Shown in pieces: positions 23,575 to 33,757 of a DNA stretch of 64,000 bases. The stretch is from Pseudisothecium myosuroides (Eukaryota > Streptophyta > Bryopsida > Hypnales > Lembophyllaceae). Positions within the stretch are counted from its first letter, which is position 1; the number at the start of each line of letters is the position of its first letter. Location: positions 12,028,001 to 12,092,000 of the forward strand of contig OX637297.1 in assembly GCA_951799445.1 (NCBI GenBank). Reading direction: 5' to 3'. Both the position numbers and the translations under genes were made by a program. The notes below the pieces were generated by a model. The model did no database searches. It was not told the origin of the DNA and saw only the letters and a list, made by a program, of their open reading frames with translations.

Positions 23575-25725
23575 TTACGGTCTGACAAGTACCCAACAGC
23601 CTGGTCGTATGTCTAGCCATGGATTAAAGCTTTCCCTTGGCGCTTCATTTGCAGGGCCGCAGTAAGGCTCCGGCTCCTCTTCTTCCTCCGGAATCACGTC
23701 CATGGGATTCATCGTCGATCCTGGGCGAGGGACTCCATTACGCGCCACCCTCCAATCGTGTTGTGGCCAGAAGCCTTCCACCAACTCCAGAGGACACTCG
23801 GGTAATGGTTCCTTCAGCTCATCGAGAACACACTTCCAGTAATCCACGTATGGACTGAACGCAGTTGCAAATCCCTCGCATCTAGAAATATCGTATTGCC
23901 AGTACTGAATGTATTTCTTGAGTCCTACCAGCATGAAACCCTTGTTCAAGGTAGCTTTCCGCGCCGCTTCCCTTGCCTTCTCTTGATTTCCATGCGGTAT
24001 CGGAACCTCGCTGCCCCACATGGGCTTAAACGGAACAGGCTTTGGATAGCCGTGAGGGAGCATGGGCCAACCATTGCTGTCTGTCTTCCAAATGCGTTCA
24101 GAAGGTTTCTTCGACGGCAACCAGTTCAAATCAACTGCTGACCTTTTGAAGTTCATGACGGGGACCCCATCAGTGTCCACGTAGAACTTGAACAGGTGCA
24201 TCTCCCCCAATCCAATTAATTTTTCCCCGCGATCACATTGGTAACCCTCCACGAACGACTTGAAATCCCCCACCTCCTGTATGAACTCCAGCATAAATGA
24301 CAGTTCTTGGGACTGCATGAAGGCTTTCATGAGGTCAGCAACGACAAAAGTGTTCTTGGTCTTCAGGGCCTTGGAAAGGTGGCTGAAATATGCATCAATG
24401 TCCTCGTGAGTGTGTCCGACTAGTAGAAACCCAACCTGAATTTCCTTGAAGACACCTCCTGCAGTGAGCATTCCTCCGGGAGGAAGGAATTTTAGAGTGT
24501 CCATTCGCCCGTTCCTGATGCCGCGCAATTGGTGGGGCATTTGATCAGCATTCTCGTCAATAATGGCTTTCATAGTCCCAGCAACCTGAACAGTCCGAGC
24601 CCGCGAGCGCTTAACCCCTTTGTTTCCGTGCGTCCCTGATACGATGCCGTCGTTGTACATCTCGATGTAACTGTGGTAAGTGAACTTCGGGATGCCGTGA
24701 ATTATGTGCCACGCCTTGCCACAAACATCAACTCCCTCTAGCGTGACGTATTTCCACTTCCGCTCCCGCTCCCCGTACCTTTCGTGTAGTTGTCCTCCCA
24801 TTCCAATCCCATATTCACGGCGCTCGTCAAACAACTTCAAGTAGTACTTCTGCCTTACTAACAGCGTGAACTCCTGGTTATAATGCTGACAACAGAGACG
24901 TCTGCAGCACTTCTCCGAGCTGACTTTCCGAATCTCCTCGTCTGCCGTTTTGCGGGAGTACTGCGATTCCTTCAGTTCCAGATTGGATTTGCAAACTATA
25001 AACCGGTATGGTGCTTTCATTCTACCTCCGAGGTAAGCGAGAGGGTCGTCCATGTCGGGAATGGCGGCAAAATGATCCACTGTCTCCTTCAACGAACGAC
25101 CGTTGGGAAACCAGCACTTCGAAATTGGCCACCTGTCGTGAGACATTATGGCTTCGGTGTCACCCACAAAAACATCGAGGACTGTCACACCTATTAAACC
25201 TTCACCAAGTGCCTCCTCTTGGAAATGATCCTCCGGCCTCCAACAAATGATACGACCTACGGAAACGAGGAGTCCGTCAGCATCCTTCCGATGCACATCA
25301 AGTCCAAACCAGGCTCCTTGACGAATATACGGACATGGATCCATCGGGGGATCCACCGACGCTCTAACAACATCGGCGGCTCTCCACGAAACTACATTCT
25401 CTTGAACATCCTCTAATGTGTTCATACCCCTCTGACAAGGAAAGCATTTCAAATCCTGGAATTTTAATTTGATAGAATGAGGTCGCACCAGAATGTAAAT
25501 CCAAGGCTCAACAGGTATGGGCACACCCAGCCACTGGCCCTGGGGACGAACCTCTTTAACGATTCCTGATCCAACTTCACCGAATCCAGGCACAAACAGC
25601 TTAACCCAATCACCATTCACAAACGCTTCACATCCACTGGTGGAATCCTGTGATTCACCCTCTACATGCGTTCCGTCCACATACGGAACTATCGCGTTAG
25701 CAGCAGACTCACAGAATGAATCCAT
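23575..25725 (-). CDS. Transposase-like protein (VGHTHEDID family, DUF7869-like), 716 codons, open
   Basis: The longest uninterrupted frame in the window, from ATG at 25725. Residues ~37-115 form an SH3/Tudor-like block (GDWVKLFVPGFGEVGSG) also seen in the gene at 62.6 kb. Residues ~265-370 carry KCCRRLCCQ and then the VDVCGKAWHIIHGI pattern typical of this transposase family. Near residues 420-450 is VGFLLVGHTHEDIDAYF, its hallmark. A charged C-terminus follows (PEEEEEPEP). The frame ends LVRP at CCG-TAA inside a good donor-like GTAAGT, so the protein may continue by splicing. In relatives I recall, a longer segment with conserved Asp/Asn lies between the LPPG and GVFKEIQVGF blocks; here they are almost adjacent, suggesting an in-frame deletion. 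GATC palindromes flank it and one lies inside (25343-25360). Probably nuclear DNA transposition; activity doubtful. Confidence 0.7.
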   Translation of the reverse strand: MDSFCESAANAIVPYVDGTHVEGESQDSTSGCEAFVNGDWVKLFVPGFGEVGSGIVKEVRPQGQWLGVPIPVEPWIYILVRPHSIKLKFQDLKCFPCQRGMNTLEDVQENVVSWRAADVVRASVDPPMDPCPYIRQGAWFGLDVHRKDADGLLVSVGRIICWRPEDHFQEEALGEGLIGVTVLDVFVGDTEAIMSHDRWPISKCWFPNGRSLKETVDHFAAIPDMDDPLAYLGGRMKAPYRFIVCKSNLELKESQYSRKTADEEIRKVSSEKCCRRLCCQHYNQEFTLLVRQKYYLKLFDERREYGIGMGGQLHERYGERERKWKYVTLEGVDVCGKAWHIIHGIPKFTYHSYIEMYNDGIVSGTHGNKGVKRSRARTVQVAGTMKAIIDENADQMPHQLRGIRNGRMDTLKFLPPGGMLTAGGVFKEIQVGFLLVGHTHEDIDAYFSHLSKALKTKNTFVVADLMKAFMQSQELSFMLEFIQEVGDFKSFVEGYQCDRGEKLIGLGEMHLFKFYVDTDGVPVMNFKRSAVDLNWLPSKKPSERIWKTDSNGWPMLPHGYPKPVPFKPMWGSEVPIPHGNQEKAREAARKATLNKGFMLVGLKKYIQYWQYDISRCEGFATAFSPYVDYWKCVLDELKEPLPECPLELVEGFWPQHDWRVARNGVPRPGSTMNPMDVIPEEEEEPEPYCGPANEAPRESFNPWLDIRPGCWVLVRP

Positions 25726-25885
25726 TGTCAGAGTGAGCTCTATCGAATCCCGTGGACGAGATTAAAACGATCCGTAAAACCTGTACATCATACCTTCAAG
25801 GAGTTAGGCATGTCTACAGAAGAGCGCTCCATTCATGGCATTGTAACCTCACGACATGAAGGACAGAAGCATCAACGTCTGTACA

Positions 25886-26566
25886 GTCGTGGGAACTCAC
25901 AATCACACGGCAATGCAACATGAACAAGTGAATCTAGTTACTGTCAACAAGAAGTTTGAAAGCCCAGACGCGATAGTGCGATCTCAAGAAGGCCGTCCCA
26001 GAACCACTGGGAAGAAGCCAAGGCATCCAGGAAAACGTTGCAGAAGTTTAGAAGACATTAACCAAAGAACGTTCAGTACATCGTGGGATCCCACGACACT
26101 CTTGGCGCTTAATCACTCAAACCAGAGATCGCGATATTCCAAGATCCTCCTAAGGGATCACATAGACCGCTACAGAAATACAAATGAAGTAGTGGGTCAA
26201 ACTGAATCACTCTGATGAGTCCCCGACATATTATCAATCAATCGTGGGATCCCACGAGTTCAGTATCCTGTAAAATCCGGAAGAGTGTTTGTGAACCCCC
26301 CCGAGTAGGAGAACCTGGTGCCAACCAAAAATGTGATCGTGAGATCCTACGATGCTTATACAAGATCGACGAGAAGTATGACGGTCATCGATAAGTAAGG
26401 CACCTAGACGTACACCAGGAAGGTCACAGCCAAGGTTCAATCGATCGTGGGATCCCACGACGAAATGATAGAACATCCCTCGACTACCAGACCGCGATAT
26501 CTCTATACTCGAAGACTGAGAGGTCTCGCCCACGCTCAATACGCGGAGATCGTGGGATCCCACGAT
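25886..26566. repeat. Perfect GATC palindromes ATCGTGGGATCCCACGAT, six sites
   Basis: Sites: 25886-25903 (degenerate), 26080-26097, 26241-26258, 26336-26353 (ATCGTGAGATCCTACGAT), 26444-26461 and 26549-26566 (perfect 18 bp). Four share TCGTGGGATCCCACGA exactly. Spacing is irregular (95-190 bp), so this is not a tandem repeat. They lie just upstream of the transposase-like gene start, on its promoter side. Confidence 0.85.
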
Positions 26567-26569
26567 GCT

Positions 26570-27898
26570 TACGTATGTTGGATATATACACGTATTCTAC
26601 TATCGTAGACCGACGTATTTACCAAAGATCGTGAAATTAGGTTTCCTGTCACTGGTTTCATGACATTCGACACTCTATAACTATTCTCAGTTACTGTACA
26701 AAAATTCTCTACTTTTAAAGTGGATTTTGTTGTAATTCAGACTCCTGAACCTCCATGGGTACAATAAGAAACGTTCTTAGAAGTAGTTGAATTTGATGGC
26801 TGGGTTTTCCTCATGTAAGCCCGCCTAATTCCTAACGCAACCTAATTTCAGTACTTTGTGAAGACGTTCTGACTGGTTGTCATCCACGTACAAGGTTCTC
26901 ATATCAACTTGCCCTCAGGGCAGTGCCGTCCCGCGATTCAAAAGGAACCTTGATGTCACCACAGCATGGTGATCCCTTAAGCACGTGAGTTTTTCGCAAA
27001 ATGAGACCAATGCGCGAAGAAAATTATCTTAGACTCCGTTTCACTTTCAATCTACGACATCCTCAGTTTGTGATAGAGTGCAGTGGCGTCAATTCGACTA
27101 CAAAATCCTCAACATTCGGAATCGCATAACACTTGCAAGGGATGCATTCTTACCTTGCAGCAACTGGCTCGGTCATAACTTCGTGCGCCTCCACGCCCAC
27201 TCTGTCGCCAACACCGGCAGACACCCACTCGCCACTCCGCAGCCTGCTCCGCCTGTTCACGTGTGCAATCGAAAAGAGCAAGCTCCAGGTTCTTTTCGGG
27301 TTATGAACCAGGTGGCTGGTTGGAATTCTTCAGCTCTGAATTCCCGCCGCGAATTTTGAAATCACCAAGCGATCCTTGATTCCGAATGTTGGATGCGTTC
27401 TTGAATGCCGTGCCACAATCAACAACGGCTGGGGGGTACGTGCGGTCCTTCACTTCGGAAGTTGATTGCATTCTCAAATTCCGCGCATCTCCGACTACAA
27501 GGAGGGAGGGCGTGGGGCTCTTGACTTTCTGACTGGAACTTCGCAAATCCAGGCTTCACTGAAATTCCGATTCTTCACTGACATTTTGAAATTCGCCGCA
27601 TTCAAGGATGGTATCGTTGCACCGTTTTCTAGGAGTCAATGATGCTTTGACCAAAGCGGATCAAACTCTGAAGACTTTCACTTCACAGAATGTCACATGC
27701 TTCCCCGATCAATACTCGAAATTCTTCCCCTACACGACCTGATCATACGTATCCTACAGAAACGAACTGTACCAAATCTCGTGAACCCGAAAGCTTGAGC
27801 ACCTGAAACATGTGGAACACCTCACTTACAAAAAAAATCAACAAAAATTTTGAACTCTCGAATGTTCATATTTGTTATTTTCTATTCCAATGAATGCA
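26570..27898. other. Non-coding stretch upstream of telomere-like tract
   Basis: No gene recognised. Between 27.08 and 27.6 kb the DNA is GC-richer and repeats short motifs like ATTCCGAAT and GAAATTCCG, but no sustained reading frame or conserved motif appears. Confidence 0.4.
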
Positions 27899-28120
27899 AT
27901 CTTAGGGTCTAGGGTCTACAGTCATAGGGTCTACAGTCCACGGTCATAGGATTTAGGGTACATGTTGTAGTGTAGTGTTCACGGTTTCAAGGTCATGGTT
28001 CTTGGTTTCAGGGTTCAGGGTTTCAAGGTTTAATAGGGTTTAGGGTATACAGTGGCAGCGCTTTACATTAACGTTTTTAGGGTCTGCAGTTCATGGTTTA
28101 CGGCTTTTAGGGTTTAGGAT
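27899..28120 (+). repeat. Degenerate telomere-like tract
   Basis: Scattered units such as CTTAGGGTCTAGGGTC, TTTCAGGGTTCAGGG and ATAGGGTTTAGGGT are interspersed with TTCATGGTT-like variants over ~220 bp. Same strand sense as the tract at 21.24 kb but far more diverged. Confidence 0.6.
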
Positions 28121-28383
28121 ATTATGAAAAATGAAAATGACGCTGATTATTTGTTTCCAATTTTTTCCTCAATTAAGTTTACGTCATCTCAGACTGCGAA
28201 CATATAAACTTAAAATTCAATCTAACTCAATATTGCTAATTAAAAATGTCAGTTAACAGATTGATTTCATATATAATTCTTGTTATGTAGTACAACATCC
28301 TATGGTTTAATATGGGACTTTACGGATTAAACAATGATTGACACAATTTTTATTTCATCTACGAATTTTTAAATAAAGCACCA

Positions 28384-28533
28384 GGGGCTTTTTTGCGTTT
28401 CCCTCTCTCATTTTTTCCTGCGTAAACGGCAATCCATGACTTCTCCTTGTGTCACAATCCGTTGACACAATGAAAAGTCATAAGATTGTTGTTTACATAG
28501 GGGAAAGTGAGAGAGGGAAACGCAAAAAGCCCC
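28384..28533. mobile_element. 150-bp MITE with 34-bp terminal inverted repeats
   Basis: Left end GGGGCTTTTTTGCGTTTCCC and right end GGGAAACGCAAAAAGCCCC pair over about 34 bp with one indel and few mismatches. A second nested inverted pair (ATGACTTCTCCTTGTGTC with GACACAATGAAAAGTCAT) lies in the centre, so the whole element can fold into one cruciform. No target duplication is obvious. Confidence 0.8.
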
Positions 28534-28844
28534 TTGTGAAGGACTTTGGATGTTCAGTCATGATGGAACAAAGAACAAACTGAACCATTTATTTATTTTG
28601 TATTTTAAATCTCAGCCTGAATGATTTAATGAGTTAAATGCTTTCAAATTTGTTAATGCACTTTGACGGGTGATGAATGCTTAAACCTGGAATCATGTCA
28701 TTCATGAGAATATTGTAGGTCATGCAATCTTCATCTGGATTTTTGAAATGATCGAACGTGGTATACATCTACATCATTATTTGACAACGATGTACGTAAT
28801 ATTGTTATTTGTTATTGTTATTTGAACAATCTCCACCGATGTGA

Positions 28845-29475
28845 AACAAAAAATCGGGAATGAAATGCGTGATGGCTTGAAACGGCTTAAATAATATTTA
28901 AAAAGTCATGAAATTTCATACATGCATGCATAAAATTTGATTTAGAAAAATGTAATTGCTCCAACCTTAAATTCCACCACTATTTTCTAGTCTTGCCCGT
29001 TTGAAAAATTCTAATTCACATGAAAATAAAAAAATTGGGAATGAAACGGGCCCTACCATTGAACTATGGCTTCATTTTAAAAATGTCATGGAATTTCACA
29101 CGTGCATGCATAAAATTCTACTGTGGAAGTTGGAATTGCTCTCAGGATTTAGATTCCACCACTATTTTTACTTTTTGCCCGTTGAAAAATCCATCTTAAC
29201 GTGAATTAAAAAAATGGGGAATAAAAATATTGGGCCCTGCCATGAAATGGCTTCATTTTAAAAACGTCATGGATGGTTCATACATGCATGCATAAAATTC
29301 TATCGTGGAAGTTGGAATTCCTCTTAGGATTTAGATTCCACCACTATAATTATTCACTTCTTGCCCATTGCAAAATTCTAATTCACGTGAAGTAAAAAAA
29401 ATTGGGAATGAAACGGGCCCTGCCATGGAATGGTTTCATTTTAAAAATGTCTGGCAATTTCATGCATAAGACAGT
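28845..29475 (+). repeat. ~180-bp tandem repeat, about 3.5 diverged copies
   Basis: The block GCATGCATAAAAT recurs at about 28924, 29104, 29286 and 29460 (spacing ~180, 182, 175). Each unit also carries CTTGCCCGTTTGAAAAAT-like, TTGGGAATGAAACGGGCCC-like and ATTCCACCACTATTTT-like blocks. About nucleosome length. No coding capacity. Confidence 0.75.
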
Positions 29476-29477
29476 GC

Positions 29478-30655
29478 ATGTCGATATGGAAAAAAAGGTA
29501 CAAGTTCAAAATACTCCGCTCATGAAGTGAAGAGGCATGAGCGGGAGAAGTCCATGCTACGTTTTTCCGAACTTACCACGTAACCTAAAAAGGTCCTCCT
29601 CCGCCTGCGGTTCATTCAAAGAACTCTCATTCCATAAATCATACATAAAACAGTACATGTCGGTATCAAAAAAAGAATGTATAAGTTCTTAATCTTCCGC
29701 TCATGAAGTCATGAGCAAGAAAAGTCCATGGATTGGTACGTTTTCCAAAATTGCGATACATATTACATGTCGATTTAAAAACAAAAAATTGAAGTTGTAA
29801 CTTAAAATTAATTTTTTTTTCATAAATTGTAGATCATTTCTGAACGTCCTTTGTTTGACATTTTTTTTTAATTTCCATTTTTTGCAAGTAATTCCAAGAT
29901 CATGGGCGGCTGGGCTTGGTCACATACTTTGGAGAACTGTCTCCAGATATGCTCCAAAACACAAGTAAATTAAATAGATTAACACCTAGTATGCCCCTAA
30001 AACCGCGGGCAATCACGCTCTTGTCCACATCTATTCAATGATCATTGCAAGACAATTAATATAGAAGACAATAAGATAATTTAGATATTATTTCTTCATT
30101 ACACATTTGCCAATCATGTTGATTGTATACATGAAAATGATTGCCTAGGAGATGAATGAGAAAGAATTATATAGGATAATCATCAACAATGTTCCCTGTA
30201 CTTATGTAATCGTTACAGTCATTTCTATTTAATTAAATAATTTGGACTAATCATTTTCTAGAAAAATGACACAAGTGCAAATTAGAAATCAAAGTTCATT
30301 ATGTTAAAGGCATATTTAGCGGCTTGTAAAAAAATAATAATCATCGAAACCAAAGGTTAAACCTAGAAATCAATGTAGCAATCTATGAAATTAAACCGCT
30401 CATGATTCGTAACTAATGTTTGCATGGGCAGAGTATTTAAAATAGTAAAACTACATTTTTTTTTGTTAAAATTAACTCGTACAACATCATGCATGATTTA
30501 TGGAATGAAGGGTCTTTGAATCGCAAGACCGAGTTTTTTTTTTTAGATTACGTGGTAAGTTTGGAAAAACGTAGCATGGACTTTTTCCGCTCATGACTCT
30601 TCACTTCATGAGCGGAGTATTTACAACTTGTACATTTTTTTCCCATACCGACATT
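29478..30655. mobile_element. TIR element with ~115-bp inverted ends
   Basis: 29478-29590 and the complement of about 30538-30655 match closely, sharing ACTCCGCTCATGAAGTGAAG, GTCCATGCTACGTTTTTCC and AACTTACCACGTAA. A third, shorter and more diverged copy in the left orientation is at about 29650-29755. The interior is AT-rich and encodes nothing recognisable, so it is non-autonomous. Exact ends and target duplication were not resolved. Confidence 0.65.
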
Positions 30656-30939
30656 TAAAATAGTATAACTAGGTTGCCTTATTTCAACAAAGTTACTTTA
30701 CAAGCCATCAAAGTAAATAAACGTTTCTACAATTATTTTTATTTGTAGACATGGAGTTTCGAGAGTTCCAATAGCAACAATACTTAAATAACAAATAGTG
30801 CATTCTTATAGAGAAACAAAAAAAATGTATGTGATAATTATCGAATGTCACGAAATTAGTGAGGTGCAAGTGTGCGACCTAATTTCAGCATTTTGTGTAA
30901 TGAGTGATTATTTAGCTTAAGACTTCTAGTCAAGCCCTC

Positions 30940-31495
30940 CTCATGATGTCAGTAATCATGAGGAGGGTGGGCAGTCATGACCTCCGCCGTCTCTCACCTG
31001 ACAGCGCCACGTCAGCATTTCCCCCCGACGGTTTCCTCTCCTCCTGGTTTCCTTTCCTCCTCACGATGTCTGCTTGCTGTGTTTTTCTCCCGACGTCGTG
31101 TGCTTCTCCGTTCTCTGTTTTGCTTAGTCGTGCGCTTCTCCGCTTTCCTTGTGCGTTCATTCTCAGTTGCTGCAGTCCGTGAGTTTGGGTCAGTGTCTGA
31201 AGGTTTGCATTTCGAGTGAGTTTGGTTGTTTGGAGGTTCTCTGCTTGGTTCAACATTTGTGCGCGGAGCTGAGTGCGTCGGGGGACATCGAAGGAGCGTG
31301 TTCAAATTTCGCTGGCGGAGTCTGTGTGGAGCTGCGCGGAGAACGACACTGCTATCTCGTGGTGGAGTGTGCGGAGCATTTCCTGGCGGAGGCGGTGTGC
31401 AAGCTTTCGGATCTAGTGCGCGAGAAGGACAGGGTGTTCGCGAGGACGCTCACAGATGAAGAAGGGGTAATGTCGCAAGGTAAATTTTTGGTTTT
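30940..31495 (+). other. GC-rich island with donor-like end; possible 5' leader or first exon
   Basis: An abrupt change from AT-rich DNA to CT-rich then GC-balanced sequence, ending GATGAAGAAGGGGTAATG, TCGCAAG, GTAAAT, a plausible splice donor. A frame from ~31250 to 31490 is coding-like (AELSASGDIEGACSNFAGG) but lacks an upstream Met. A short hairpin ATGATGTCAGTAATCATGAG lies at its left edge. It may be the untranslated leader for the coiled-coil gene that starts at 31988, or an unrelated first exon. Confidence 0.3.
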
Positions 31496-31987
31496 TTGTA
31501 AGTTATCTAAATCTTGGAACGGAAACCGTGATCTGGGATCCGGATTCAAGTAGGAGGTAACCGATAACCGGAAATTAACTAATGGAACGGAATAGATGAC
31601 AATCCGGATTTGATCTGAATCTGAACCGGATTAAAGTTAGAACGGATCTGAGTTGGATCGGAATGGGTCAGGAACGGATTTGGTCATGATGACAGATCAG
31701 ACTATATATGGGCTGACCAATCCAGTGGCCACTCTTTTTCAATCTTCATTTGCGAAAATCTCGCTCCAGCGCGTACTTAGCCTCTCTTCCCAGCGTTTTG
31801 CTTTCTTGTTTTGTGAGTTGGTTTGTGTGTGCGTGTTAGTGAGTTAGAGCGCGCAGCACTTTAGTGTGCGTTGCAGGTTTAGAGGTATTCCGGTTGAGAT
31901 CGGAAGAGCGAAGGTGAGAAACGGGACGTGCGGCTAGGAGAGGGAAAGGTAGCCACAGTCAGGATCCGGTTAGCACAGTTCGTGTCC

Positions 31988-33757
31988 ATGCCTCAGCTCA
32001 GTAAGAGTAGAGCAGGGCCGTCCAGTTCCTCCGCAGCAGAAGTAAAACTCCGGAAGGTGTGTCCGGTTATTCCAACGGACGAGAAGGAAAAGGACAACCT
32101 GATGGAGGATTTGGCCAAGATGGGCTGCGGAGGACTGATCGATAAACCCTGGGGGTTTCGGGAGGAGCAGATGATTCGAGAGTTACTCGGAAAGCTCTCC
32201 AACCAGTTTGAGAGAACTCTCCGCGGAAGTCCAGGCAACTGGAAGGAGGAGATGTGGAAGGCCGTGTATGAATTCCGGTCTGGAGGTCGAGGGATGGCCT
32301 CCTCGAAGGAGGGTTACACTCGGGGGAAATTCCGGTGCGACGTGGACTCCAAGGATGGGCACGCGGTGGCAGACTGTCTGGACGACCGGCATCGGAACCT
32401 TCTCCAGTTCCTGGTTCCGATCATCCACCCGGAGAAGCCGACGAGGGTGACCATCGCCATCGGGAACCTCATTTTCGGAGCCCTGAGCGGGGAACGGAAA
32501 GTGGACTGGGCCAGGGTTTTGTTCGACCTGGTCAACCGGCTCATTCCGAAGATCGGAGGAAGTAGACCGACTCCGTTGAGTCCCTACCTCGTCCATCTGT
32601 ACAAGCACCATCAACTCCTCACGGATACGGAGGAGAAGGAGTGGAAGATGCATGAGTCACTCCTGAAATATGGAGAATCGGAATCGGAAGAAGAAGAACA
32701 GGAAGAAGTATCCGGTTCCGAGGAGGAAGAAGAGGAAGAGGAGGAGCTACACCGGCCGCAGCACAAGCGGCAGAAGACGACGCCTCCTAACCGGAGAGGA
32801 ACCCCAACCCCTCCGGTTGAGACCTCCAGCCCAGGGAAGAAACCGGTTTCTAAAGAACCGGGTCCTTCCGGATCGGATCCGACGGATCCGTTCAACCAGC
32901 TGGTCAACATCCTGAGTGATGTGCGAGCAGACTGGACGGTGAAGAAGCTGATTTTGAATCAGATCAGCGAGCTGCTGGGAGCACCAGTAAACAGCAACCT
33001 GGCAGGAGTGGTTGCAGATTTTATCTCCAGCCCGGACGAGATCCGGAAGCAAGAGGCGGAGATCCGACGACTCCAGGAGGAGAACGAGTCGTTGAAGACG
33101 GAAATGTTGCTCCTCAAGGAGGACATGGCTACCACCCGGGAGATGGCAGAGGCTACCCGGAAAGTAGCGGAGGATGTGAAGGCCACATTCGGAGCGACCG
33201 GAGAGGCTTTCACCTAGTCAAAGTTGTTTGACGAGGGAGTCCTCAAGGAGAAAAAGATATCCAGGACCAGGTTGGTCCGGATTTTGACAGACTACTCCGA
33301 AAAGGTGGAGTTAGTCATGATGGACGCACGAGAGGCTGCAAACCGGATGGAGAAGAGCAGCAGAAAGCTGAACGGAGTGACGTTGTCACGATCGTTCCAT
33401 CTGTCCGACCTTTCAATGCCCGGATCTTTTCCGAACGTGGGCATTCCAACGGAAGGAAAGGATCGGACTCCCCAGTCAAAGAAGAGTGGGAGGAAACTCG
33501 CGCACACCATCAACCTGGATTCGTCACCGGATCTCCCAGAACGTGAAACAGGGGAGCGGAACCGGAACCTGACGGACGTTTTCGAGTAGCTTGGAACGGA
33601 ACCGCCGAGAAGTCCCACACTGAACCCGGGGAAAGATCAAAGTATGGATCTGACCCCAGATCAGGGTGAGGATCAAGAACAGAGCGTGCACCAAGGCGAA
33701 GACGAAGTCATGGACGAAGGAACGGATCAAGGAGTAGATCCGGTTATGGTAGGGTAG
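31988..33757 (+). pseudogene. Gag-like / plant-transposon coiled-coil protein with two in-frame TAG codons
   Basis: Start at ATG 31988 (MPQLSKSRAGPSSSS). One frame of 589 codons runs to the TAG at 33755 except for TAG at 33215-33217 and TAG at 33587-33589. The first part is globular, with TIAIGNLIFGALSGERKVDW, ARVLFDLVNRLIP and LSPYLVHLYKHH, resembling domains of plant retrotransposon or mobile proteins of the Transposase_32 kind (weak). A poly-acidic stretch (SEEEEEEEEEL) and a Pro/Thr-rich linker follow, then a long coiled coil (IRKQEAEIRRLQEENESLK) crossing the first TAG. Base composition and codon use are much GC-richer than the surroundings. CCGGATCCGG-type motifs run through and around it. 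Both stops could come from CAG by one C-to-T change. No protease, reverse transcriptase or integrase was seen. Confidence 0.5.

Noticed and set aside
23637..25765. Several plus-strand open frames opposite the 716-codon gene
   Set aside because: They mirror the GC-rich minus-strand coding sequence and have no motifs.
32183..33213. Minus-strand and other-frame openings across the coiled-coil gene
   Set aside because: Poly-Ser and similar stretches are reverse readings of the Glu-rich repeat; shadows of the plus-strand frame.
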